From Chinchilla lanigera (Eukaryota; Chordata; Mammalia; Rodentia; Chinchillidae): a stretch of 64,000 bases of DNA. The position numbers and the translations under genes were made by a program. The DNA lies in the NCBI RefSeq assembly GCF_000276665.1, contig NW_004955404.1, positions 30,650,452 to 30,714,451 on the forward strand, written 5' to 3'. This document shows positions 23,963-33,849 of this stretch, piece by piece; the first letter of the stretch is position 1, and each line of letters starts with the position of its first letter. The notes beneath the pieces are model-generated. The model ran no database searches and was not told the origin of the DNA. It was given only the letters and a program-made list of their open reading frames with translations.

Positions 23963-24056
23963 GGGCTGGGGATTTAGCTCAGCAGCAAAAGCGCCTGCCT
24001 GGCAAGCGCAAGGTCATGAGTTCGGTTCCCGGTACCGGAGAAAAACCAAAAAAAAA
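23963..24056 (+). mobile_element. ID SINE, sense, 11-bp target duplication
   Basis: A tRNA-derived ID element. The GGGGCTGGGGATTTAGCTCAG start contains a Pol III A box, and GAGTTCGGTTCCC is the B box. The body ends in GGTACCGG followed by an A-rich tail. AGAAATAGTTG is duplicated at 23952-23962 and 24057-24067. It is one of the less diverged copies in the window. Confidence 0.97.
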
Positions 24057-24282
24057 AGAAATAGTTGTGTTTTGGCAACAGTGTGACTTGACAGGCCTTG
24101 AAAATAAAAATGAAAACAAACTGGAAGAAGTTGGATTCCATGTAAAATTTTTTTGGTGTAGGATGTATTTCTTGAGAGAAGAGCACTATTAACTATTAAC
24201 TCTGGCTTTTTAGGATGAAAAGCAATGACACTTGGCTACAACCAGGGAATTGTCAGTAAGTTCATTTTAAAATTATAATGAA

Positions 24283-24428
24283 CCAGGCTTGGTAGCACAC
24301 AGCTGTAATCCTACCACTCAGGGGGCTGAGGCAGGAAGATGACTGGAATTTTAAGGTCAACCTGAGCTGCGTAGTTTAAGGCCAGCCTGAACTATAGGCC
24401 GGCAAGGGCTTGTCTTAAAACAAAACAA
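24283..24428 (+). mobile_element. B1 SINE, sense
   Basis: CCAGGCTTGGTAGCACACAGCTGTAATCC, GGGGGCTGAGGCAGGAAGATG, AAGGCCAGCCTGAAC and a TTAAAACAAAACAAAG tail. Moderately diverged. Confidence 0.92.
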
Positions 24429-24556
24429 AGCAGACTGTTATGAAAAAAACATCATATTGCACTCAAATCAGGATAAATGCAAAACTTTGGTAGCTAATTT
24501 TAAGTATGAAAATCAGATCAGTGGTTTGTTTAAAGATTTCATTTTCTGGTTTATAA

Positions 24557-24793
24557 AATTTTTTTTTTCCTTTCTTCTTCCGTTCCTCCCTCCCTCCTTC
24601 TTCCTGTCTGTTTCTTCAACTGGCAGTAGAGCTCAGGACTTTTGCACTGAGTTACATCCTCAGTCTTTTGTAAAATTTTTTTGTTCCAAGACAGGGCTAA
24701 GCATCCCAGACTGGGTTTGTTTAAACTTTTGATCCTCCTGTCTCAGCTTTTCAGAGTGCTAGGATTACAGGCATGCACCGTCATACTTGGCTT
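24557..24793 (-). mobile_element. B4-type SINE (ID-B1 composite), antisense
   Basis: Read antisense, a B1-like part (24670-24793, with TCCTGTCTCAGC and CTAGGATTACAGGCATGCACC) is followed by an ID-like part (24610-24665, with AGAGCTCAGGA and GCACTGAGTTACATCC). A T/C-rich tail runs from 24557 to 24605. The order B1 then ID on the plus strand fits an antisense ID-B1 composite. The 91-codon frame at 24457 runs through it by chance. Confidence 0.8.
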
Positions 24794-26483
24794 AGTTTGG
24801 CAAAATTTCCTATGATTTGGTATTTTGATTTAGGATGTATACGACATGTTTGTAAAAATCCACTTTGGACTTAATTATTTTCTCATGATTTATTTATTGA
24901 ATGAGATGTTTTTCACTTTGAAAGTAGTTGGTGTCCTGGGTTGTTTTCCTACCTTAAGGATAAAAACAGCAACTTAATATGGCTGTACAATGAGTGGACT
25001 CAAATTTCCTTTTGAGTGTTACTGAAAAAGTCACAAGTTAGATTAATTCATGACAAACAACTTTCTAATTTAAAATGCCCCATTTAGAATGAAACATTCT
25101 ATCTTTTTATCAGTCCTATTGCTGTTCAATGGAAATACATGTATGATTGTGTAACTAATAAAGTATACTACTAATAACTTTATTTCTGAAAAGTACATAT
25201 GCATTTTTAGTTGAGAAAATTATGAGATAATCATACTAACTACTAATTTAATAAAGTAGTATAAAGGAGAATTCACTTTCCATTACTTAAAAAGGGTCTT
25301 GTGTCGAAAGCCCACAACTTACTTTCCTCCTCCAATATTCTTTTGGATACATCAAGCCAAATAATATGTGAATTAAGGCAAAGTAAACACCTCTAATTAT
25401 GTATGAAAATTCTAAGTTTTATGTAATACAAATACATATATACCTTAGATGCCTGGAATGAAAAAGTAATGCCTGCATGCTTTAAATTTGACTTTACATT
25501 TCTCAAAATGGAGTTCATGTTACCTAGTATTGTAAATGTTGTATTAAACAAATATCTTAAATATGAAAAAATTGGTACGTACAAAACAATCCCTGTTTTG
25601 GTGATTTATTCTCCTCAAGAAAATAATTCTAATGTTCCTTTATTCACCATGTCTCATATTCAAGTTGTATGGTTTTTTAAAAAATGGATTTAGGTCAAGG
25701 GCTATTTTGAAAATCAAATAGGGTCACTAATTCCCTCACAGAATTATAACTAGTTGTGCAGTGAACTAGTTTTCATAAGCACTGGCTGGCTGCCATAGAT
25801 TGCTTTAATTCAGGTATTATAATGCTAAGGCTTCTTTCCACTGTGAATTATATATATATTTTGAAAAGGTAGCATTATTTCACCTCCTGATTTGATTTTG
25901 TTTTCTTACGAATTTCCTTTTAACTATAAATAATTTGTGTTCAAAAAAGTTGTGTTGCATAAATAAGAAATGCAGACTCCAGTTTCCATCATGAAGTGTT
26001 CAGTTTTTTGAAAAGTTAAATAAAAAAAACAACTTAGTTGCAAAAATGTAATGGCTGTATGTCATATTAAAGAACCATAATCTACCAGAATATGCAAGAG
26101 TGAAACAAATATATAATAGGTGCACACCATACTTGCAAAGTCAATGCACTTTTAAAACAGAAAATATAATCTTATTATCATTAGATTTAAAGGTTCTAAT
26201 TATTTACAAATGTTTCCTATGAAGATGCCTCCTACAAATTTAATGTCAAATTCTATCATCAAATATGAATACTGATGTGCAGTTTTTCCAATTACCATAA
26301 TGTAATTCTTCAGCATACCCCTCCATGTCAAATAGGTTATTTTCTTGGTATTGGCAATGGAAATGGATTTATTCTGATCAGTTTATACATTCTTATGGAG
26401 TCTGTCCTATGGTTCCTTATGACCAACGTTGTCCTGGTGAAAGTGCTGGCATTAAGTGGGCAGCATATTGGTGCAGACTAAGG
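24794..26483. other. Unique AT-rich stretch
   Basis: Nothing recognised. Frames at 25393-25693 and 26275-26481 have no family resemblance. Confidence 0.4.
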
Positions 26484-26930
26484 AGAGCTGGTATTTATGT
26501 AGCACGTACTGTGTTCCAGGACCTTTGAAGCCTATTGAAATTTTTATTTATGTATTTATTTATTTTGCTGTACTGGGGATTGAATCCAGGGTCTTCACCC
26601 TGAGCTATACTCCAACCCACCTGGCCCTTTTTAAATTTTAACAAAAGGTCTTGCTCAGTAAGTTTCTAACTTGTCCAGGCTGGGCTTGAATTTATGATCC
26701 TTCTGCCTCAGCTTCCCAGTGTACTGGGATTAAAGGCATGCACCACCATGACCACTATCTTTTACAGTTTGTTATGATTAGTCCTTACCACAACCCACAA
26801 AAGAAGTACAAATACTGTCTCACTTGACAATCAGAGATTAAGTAATTTGCAGAAAGCTATACAGCTGAAAATTAGCACAGTCACAATGGAAACCCAAGTT
26901 GTCCATTTCTGAAGAATAATCTTGGATAAA
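26484..26930 (-). mobile_element. MIR relic, antisense, split by a B4
   Basis: The left part (26484-26535: GAGCTGGTATTTATGTAGCACGTACTGTGTTCCAGG) and the right part (26765-26930: AGTCCTTACCACAACCCAC, AGATTAAGTAATTTGCAGAAAGCTATACAGCTG) are the two halves of one MIR. They follow each other once the SINE at 26538-26757 is removed. MIR is an ancient tRNA-derived SINE, inactive here. Confidence 0.75.
26538..26757 (-). mobile_element. B4-type SINE (ID-B1 composite), antisense, inside MIR
   Basis: An ATTTATTT-rich tail (26538-26565) is followed by an ID half (TACTGGGGATTGAATCCAGGGTC, CCTGAGCTATACTCCAACCC). A B1 half comes next (GTCCAGGCTGGGCTTGAATT, CTTCTGCCTCAGCTTCCC, GGGATTAAAGGCATGCACCACC). No clean target duplication was found. 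Confidence 0.9.
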
Positions 26931-28165
26931 AATAGTCATCCAAGATTTTAAAGTAGTAGTTCTGAGGAGTTACTCATTCCCAGGTTCTTACTCATTCCCA
27001 GGTTCACCATTAAAAGTACTGACCTTGCTACATTTGAATGAGAATGGAGGGAGGAGGCCGAGTCTACTCTGATGTACTAAACAAGTAAAGAAACTTATAA
27101 AATTCATGATCAAAGAATGTTATCATTGCAGGGCCATTCACATAAAAGTAGAGAAAAAAAGGGAGGATGGGAACATTTCCCAAGGCCCGCAGTTCAGACC
27201 ATCAGAAAAGGTAACTATTTTCAATCAAAGCGGAAGTATCTTTGAGGCTATTCTTATCTTGGTCACAGAAGCATTGGAGCAAATCACTATGTCATATCTG
27301 ATAATTCCAACAAGTCACCTGTTTTCAGATCCCACCTATCAGTTACAGACGTATGTTATAGGATGAAGGTTAATCAATAAATATGTCATCCAGTGGCTGA
27401 TCACAGCCAACGTCTGAAGAACTGGAACAACTAGGACTATCCCTTATTTTTTTATTACTACAGGTTTGGACTACACGTTTTTTACACTCCTTATGTGAAG
27501 TTAGTACATGTACATAGCACATTTTCATTCTTCGGTTCAATCCCTTTCCCTCTCCTCCATCTCTTTCTGCTTGGGAACACTGCAGGGCAGAGTGGGCACC
27601 TGAGTTCCAGTTGCTCTTCTGGCTTCACCAGCCTGCTGAGGCTTCCGTGGGCACAGGGAGCTGTGCTGTAGGGGACTCTGAGGCTGCAGGTGGGCACCAA
27701 AGGGAAAGCAGCTGCAGTCAGGTTTCAGCAGGTACCAGGGTATTTGTCATCCTGGCAGGAGGGTGAAATGTCTGAATTCCAGTAATTGTAGAGTCCCCCA
27801 GTCTAATATGTACCACTAGTGTAACTGTTTACTTCACTTCATTTTCAGAGGTGGTAATCATTTATTTATACCACTCTGCCTCTATAGGTTGTCAGGACAC
27901 AATTTGTTTATAATTTATAGTCTTTTACATGAGGGTATTATGGAAATATAAAACATTTTAGTTCACTAGTTCAAGGTAGCATCATAAACACAGTCAGAAG
28001 AAGAAACAGTTGAAGAAATACACCTCAAAAACATTATTGCTTTTTAGCTGCTGAGTTTTAGCTCTAGAAAAAAAAATTATATCTTCAAAGAAGCTAGGCA
28101 TGTTATGAGGCCTCAGGGCACAAGTACTTGAGAAATAATCACCCATTTGTAATAAAAAAAGGCTG
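26931..28165. other. Unique stretch
   Basis: Contains a local tandem duplication near 26970-27005 (ACTCATTCCCAGGTTC twice) and a GC-richer part near 27530-27720. The antisense frame at 27491-27700 is cysteine-containing but lacks a regular zinc-finger spacing. The 86-codon frame at 27106 has no known similarity. Confidence 0.4.
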
Positions 28166-28170
28166 AGTTG

Positions 28171-28179
28171 TAATCTCTC

Positions 28180-28233
<54 letters not shown>

Positions 28234-28245
28234 TTACATATACAT
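28171..28245. repeat. (TA)n-(GA)n microsatellite with inverted arms
   Basis: TAATCTCTCT (28171-28180), then a long TA run, then AGAGAGAGAGAG and AGATTA (about 28219-28236). The two outer arms are complementary, and the TA core is self-complementary, so the whole block can fold as a hairpin or cruciform. Confidence 0.9.
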
Positions 28246-28258
28246 ATATGTAACATAT

Positions 28259-28636
28259 TGTTATGGTTGATACATTGTGTCAACTTGGGGAGACTAGAGG
28301 TTTGGCTAAGTGGCTTAGCAGGAAGCCAGAGTGCTCACTTTGTATACATCCTGAGCCTGTGGAAGAGGAGGGCAAAGATTATGTGAGAGCTATAGCCCCT
28401 TAGGTGGGGGTAGGCTGTTTACAAACTAAGGCAGCCATTCCTCCGGTTTGCTCTGGCTGCTTTGCTGTTCGGCTGCCATTCCCCCCTTTGTTCTTGTTGC
28501 TTTGCTACCTTCTGCCTCGGAGCCAGCCAAGTATGGACTGAAACCTCCACAAACTGTAAGCTAAATAAACCTTTCCTTCCTTCATTTTGGGCATTGGGTA
28601 TTTTGTCTCAGCAACCAGAGAAAAGTAACCAAGACA
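28259..28636 (+). mobile_element. Rodent MaLR LTR (ORR1/MT-like), sense, solo
   Basis: Starts TGTTATGGTTGATACATTGTGTCAACTTGGGG and ends AAGTAACCAAGACA, with GCTAAATAAACC near the end (polyadenylation signal) and AACTGAAACCTC-type U3/R text. CATAT lies on both sides (28254-28258 and 28637-28641), the expected 5-bp length, but in a CATA-rich context, so that duplication is weak evidence. Frames at 28462-28653 and 28505-28696 lie in it. Confidence 0.88.
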
Positions 28637-28641
28637 CATAT

Positions 28642-31600
28642 ATACATATATAGTGAGATTGCATACATATATATTAGGCTGATGAAAAACATTCACAGTT
28701 ACCTCTGCTGCAACTATTTGAATTTAGTGAGTTAATAGGCGTCCCAGAGTAGATTTTCCTTTCATAAGCTTCTTCAAAAATTTTGGTACTAGAATGACAT
28801 TAATAATGAGTTAGTTGTAAAAACTTATTCGGCATCTGGGCCTTGGGGTTGCCAAGAACCAAAATGTGTTGGCTGAAATTCTGGAGCAGCTGAAGGAGAA
28901 CTAGAAAGAAAAGCAGAATCCAGATTAGACAGAGATGACGCCAATTAGTGAGGTGTGAAACTGAACTTGTACACAGTACCGGTAACTCACTTGGCACGGG
29001 TTTCTCTTTCACAACCTTATCAGAAAATGGAGGAGAGGGCCAGTAACACTTGAAGTCAGTCTTTAAAAGTATAACTTAAGACACTTAAGGCTAGAAATTC
29101 AGTGCTATCTACATCTTAGTGTATATAATTTTCTATGTTTGTTATTGTACATCTATCAATAGGCAAGAGGCAATTGTCCAGTTTGAACATGAAGCACAGC
29201 ACTAAATTTTGCTGGTCTTCTCAGGAGGTTGGCTCAAATTATGTTAGTTCTTCAGTAGGTGCTATTGCAGTATGGGTAACTAATGGCTTAAATTTACAAC
29301 CGTTGCTCCTAGATGCCCCCTGTAGGGAGCTGTAGAATGCCAGGCAACATATAGGCTTCTTCCTGGTATTGTCTTATCAGTAGGGGGCTTTTAGGAATTG
29401 CCTTCCTCATCTGGATTTCTGCTTTCAACATGCATCCTCAAATTTCTATGCCATTACATGTGAAATCCCTTCAACTAGAAACAGCTTTCTTTCTTTTTCT
29501 TTTCAATAAAAAATTCCATTAATCATTCAAAGCTAAAGACTAATATTTAAACACCAGCTGAAATAGAAACTTTTACGCTAAGCTGAACAATTGTCTCCGC
29601 CTTCAAGTGACTCCAGGCTAAGAATTTCTCCTATTGTCATACAAGCTACTTGTACATTAATTATATTTATTTAAATGGGGGTCTGGTGCTTGGAAACTAA
29701 TTTGCCTCAAAGGAGAAAGTCACCAGAAAGGAAATAATGGAATATTAAAAGCATATTTTCTATGTGTAGTGTAAAGCCACCATTTACATGAAGGCAGTAC
29801 CTCTGCAAAAAAATCGTGGTTATTTGTGCTTACTACTTTTTAATCATCAGGCAAACTGATTAAACCTCAAGTTTCAAATAGTCCGTTTTTACATTGAATT
29901 CTTTTACCAGGCAGTTCTTTTTATTGGCAAAGAGGACAGAAGGACATATATTTCTGCACTAAGGCTATAGCTCTTTTCCTATTTAAACTGTCTTTAAAAT
30001 ATAGGTCAAGATTTCTGCTTTACATTGTGAGGCACGCTTTTGTTAAGTGTGTCCTTGCTTTGATGTCCTCAGAGCATTGTTTAGAAAATTACTTTTACTG
30101 CATATTTCCTCTTGCGCAGCACCTTTGGGAATACGACCACATGGAAATGGAAATTAATGACCCCTTCATTTTCTAAAATTCTTAGGGAATGATTTTCAAA
30201 ACTAGATTTAATTAATAAAAAATCAACGTGTACACACACCAGTATTTTGTAAGAATCTATGTGTTGTCATCAGCATCATTTGCATACCATGAGTGACTTT
30301 GGAGAGGGCTGCAAATCTGAGCGTGGTCTGTGATCTACGAGGAGAGGCCCTGAATCATCCTTTTCCCAATCGCCCAGAGTGCACTCCCGGGAGTTCTTCA
30401 TTTTCAGACTTTAACAGATCAGTGACTTGCTCTAAAGTCACAGGGGATTATAGAAAACCAGATATGTTTTTTTTCCTGGGCTAAGCACTCTTCTGTTCTC
30501 CTGTGAATTTTGAGCTTTCATTTTTGCTTTTTAAAAAAATTTCTAGGAATATCCTATTGGAAGAAATAGTGGTCGATCTCTTATATATCATTTTTACATT
30601 TTGTGTAACACTTTCCCATACTTAATTCTCCTAGTATGAAATGGGTGTCACTATTAGAAACTAATTTGGTTTAGGTATGGACTTAACATTGATTTCTTCA
30701 GTGGCCGTGTTCTTGCTAACACTCTCTCTCTTCTTGGAGAATTGCTTTTTTGTCCTACTCCTAGACAGTTGTTCCACATGATCTAATTCTTTTTCATGAC
30801 TGATTGTCCGGGTTAGCAATTGTTAGTGGTCAGTCATGTGACTTAGCCTTTCTAAATCCTTTCTCTGGGTTTTATTTTTAGTATCCAATGTGTTCCCAGT
30901 GAACAGCTAATAAGTGAGTATGAAGTAAGTCTAGATCTGCCCATGATCACGTTCAGCAGCATGATTTAAGGTTCTTTCAGAGAGTGAAATCTGCATACAG
31001 AGAAAGAGTGAGACAAACTATTGAGAAAGAACTCACCTGCTGTTTGTTTGCCTGAGCCATTTAGTTACTCTTTTTGTCTTCAAACCATCATTAATACTGA
31101 AGAAAGTTGACTCAATACCAATTCCCAACCAGAAGTAGAGAAATTGAAATCATGTTAACACAAATGACCTTTCTAAGATGTTAAAATGTGCTGTGGCTCT
31201 GCCCCTTTTAGAATTGTTTCTACTGAACTACTCTTTTAGTTGTGCCATTAGCACAACTTAGTAAATCAAAGGAAATTATAAAAATAAAATTCTCATGATT
31301 TTGACTCAAAGGGTCTTTCAATATGTTGGGCATTGATTTTTGCATAAAGCAACTTCTATAGTTGAGGGGAGGTTGCCTAGAAGGTACTTCTCACACATTA
31401 AGGAAACACACATCGGTTTAAGGGACAAACATGGGTTCTAAGACATTCATATCCTGAAAAAATACATATTTTATAATTGCTTTGTTTCTTTCATTGTTTG
31501 CTCAGTGGTGAAATAAACAGATACATTTTCGCCTCACCTGTGGCAGCTAAACAGAACTGTATAGAACCTATTCCCTAAAGTCCATTTCCTTATAGACTTC

Positions 31601-32827
31601 TATGGGTCCTTGTGATCTCTGGTAGAAAAAACAGCCCAAGACACTGCAGGATTAAATGCTTTATTCTTATGCTCTAGTATGAGCAAAGGCTACATAAAAG
31701 TGTTGGGAAGCCTCCCTCAAATGCAGGAGGTATCTCTCTTTTCTATCATCGGGTAGCCAGGAACTCAGCCCTCGGTCCCTGTCATCACATGCAGAGGATG
31801 GGGTAGGAAGATGTCTACGCAGTAGTGGTTTGTCAGGTTCCCTCATAAGTTACATGTTGCATTAGCATCTTCATCAAGGGGTGTACATTCTACCATGATA
31901 ATGAAGCACAATTAATTCTGGTGCAAGGATTTCTCTTTGTGTGCATCTTATAGCTGAGGAAGAGCCTGAGCCTCTATTTGGGGCAGAACTATTCATTAGA
32001 GCTGGAGCTCAGGTGCAATAGCTTCATAACTAGTCCTTCACGCCTCAGGAAGTTTGATTGCCATAAGCACAGCCTAAAAACCTATGTCAGCGTAGTTGAC
32101 TCTTTCAGATTTTATACCTTATATCTTAACCCCTTTTATCCCTGTCTCAATTTCACATCTAGTTTTATTTGGTATTTTGTACATTTATTCCTTTTTTCAT
32201 CAAATATTGAGTTTATTTTTAAGTATTATGTGCATTTTTATAAATAAACAAGAAATAAATCAATGAAACACAAAGTATGACTAATTTGTATTGACGTATT
32301 CTAGTTTTGTATGCTTTCTTACAAACTTCCAATATCGTCTTAAACTATCACAAGGCAGAAACTAGGATCAGCATTCTAAATTAAAGATAAGGAGGGCTCT
32401 CAAAAGAGTCTTTTGTAAGTCTGATAATGTGCTGTATGCTTTTCTCTGTGAATAAGGAACACATAAATAAATGGTCACTGGTGAGATAAGAAAGGATGTT
32501 GGCCTCTCTCATCATTTACTGCTAACTAGTGGAAATGATAACTAGAAGAAACACTGAGGTGGACAATAAACAGCCTTTACCTAACTACTCAGGATCAACT
32601 TGTTTTGTTTTGTTCCATTATGAGCAAGTCAATACCAGGAGAACCTGTGTTTTGATCTCTCTTAACCTCAAGATCTCCCAATACATAGGACAATCAACTT
32701 TTCTCTTTAGATGTTCAGGAATTACTTTACCTAGTAATGGAACTAGCAGAGAGGACTATTGCATCTTGGGCTGCTTAAGTACCCCAAGAAAAATTTTAAT
32801 GGTTCTGTTCATCTTTTTTTGGTTCTA
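28642..32827. other. Long unique stretch
   Basis: No repeat family or gene was recognised over about 4.2 kb, the largest repeat-poor stretch in the left half. It includes an octamer-type ATTTGCAT at about 30278 and several AT-rich homeodomain-type sites near 30195-30225, which may be chance. Frames such as 30293-30484 and 32529-32861 have no known similarity. Confidence 0.4.
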
Positions 32828-32899
32828 TTTCAGGAAATTTTTTTTTTTATTATTATTTTAAAGAGTAAAAGAAGGACAACACAGCAATAGGGGGATTCA

Positions 32900-33330
32900 C
32901 CGAATTACACACAAAATGGTAGGACATTATCAGTGGTTGTTATTTTACCTATTGGTATCTTCAAGATAGTTTCTCAGGAAAACAAATAGACAAATAATAG
33001 TGAGTTACGAACAAAAAATGGCAGGAAATTATAAATGGTTGGTATACTATAGCTTGGATTCTCCAAAGTGGTCTCTGGAGAAAACAAATAGAGCTATACA
33101 TGAGTGATCAATCAAATAATCATTGACTATTCTCAGTGGTTGTTGTTGAAAACACATAGTAACAAACATCCATTTACAAAATAGCATAGGAACAATACAA
33201 ACATTACAGAGTTATGGACAGATTGGTAGGAAATCATCAATGGCTGCTGCAATACATGTTGGCATCCTCAAAGTGGCTTCTCAGGAAAACAAAGATATGC
33301 AAGAAATATCTAACAAGTAGTTACAGCCCA
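32900..33330 (-). repeat. ~100-bp tandem repeat array in L1 3'UTR, about four copies
   Basis: Units begin near 32902, 33002, 33102 and 33209 (period 100-107 bp), and a partial fifth starts near 33317. Shared landmarks on the plus strand are GAGTTAC/GAGTTATGG, ATGGTAGGA or GGCAGGAAAT, CAGTGGTTGTTG, a CCTCAAAGTGG-type block and TCTCAGGAAAACAAA. The units differ by many substitutions, so the array is not recent. Related single or double units occur in the L1 3' ends at 1-178, about 1330-1500 and 21600-21885. Confidence 0.85.
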
Positions 33331-33344
33331 AGGGTTGCGAAAAA

Positions 33345-33738
33345 TAGAAGACCTCCTCATCAGTGACTCCCCTCACTGAGGTGTGACAGCTGGAAGGAAG
33401 GCCAGGACTGAAAAGAAGGACCGAGAGACCAGTACCAGTGTCGAGCAATGGGCCGTCCACTTTTTCCTCTATAGTCATGATTTTGCGGGGCTCCTCCTTG
33501 GAGACAAAGGCCTGGCCAGAGGGAGAAGGCAGAGTAGGCCCTGGGCCCCTTCATTCCCCCCGGACCAGCTGGTAGGAGAGGTCCGAGCCCCGGGGCCCCT
33601 GCTCCAGAGGGCAGCCCGACCTCCAGCGGCCACCCCCACAGTCGGGGCATGGCCCAGGGGACCTCCCAGGGCAGTCCCTCCCGAGGTGGCCTGCCCCCCG
33701 ACAGTGGCAGCAGACGAATGCAGTCGATGAGCTCCCCC
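33345..33738 (-). pseudogene. Endogenous retrovirus gag-pro fragment inside an L1 3'UTR
   Basis: The minus-strand frame 33784-33551 carries a perfect retroviral zinc knuckle, C-x2-C-x4-H-x4-C, at 33712-33671. A second, C-x2-C-x3-R-x4-C, follows at 33649-33611, where the metal-binding His is Arg. The frame ends at a TGA (33551-33553). The same frame continues with an EPRK segment and a LLDTG aspartic-protease active-site motif (DTG at 33442-33434) followed by SVL. Nucleocapsid then protease, separated by one in-frame stop, is the order of gammaretrovirus-like (class I) elements, where gag and pro share a frame. The fragment is about 390 bp, GC-rich with many CpGs, and has no LTR or A-tail. Capsid, the rest of protease and RT are absent, so it is not functional. 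Confidence 0.75.
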
Positions 33739-33849
33739 CACCCCCGGACCTCCTTCCTATTTGAGCAGTTTCTGTCCCTTTCACAATATCTATTTTACCT
33801 TTCAGATCTTATTTACTCTTTCAGATATTTATAGTAGGGAGGCAATATG

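Noticed and set aside
23963..24056. tRNA gene from A and B box motifs
   Set aside because: The promoter boxes belong to an ID SINE with A-tail and target duplication; no intact tRNA cloverleaf with acceptor stem was seen. The same holds for the other ID copies.
28254..28641. CATAT duplication as firm proof of the LTR insertion site
   Set aside because: The flank is a CATA-rich microsatellite, so a 5-bp match is expected by chance; the LTR call rests on its ends and signals instead.
33383..33784. Overlapping open frames on both strands taken as a GC-rich host exon
   Set aside because: The zinc knuckles and LLDTG motif all lie on one minus-strand frame and fit a retroviral gag-pro fragment; the other frames stay open only because the block is GC-rich.
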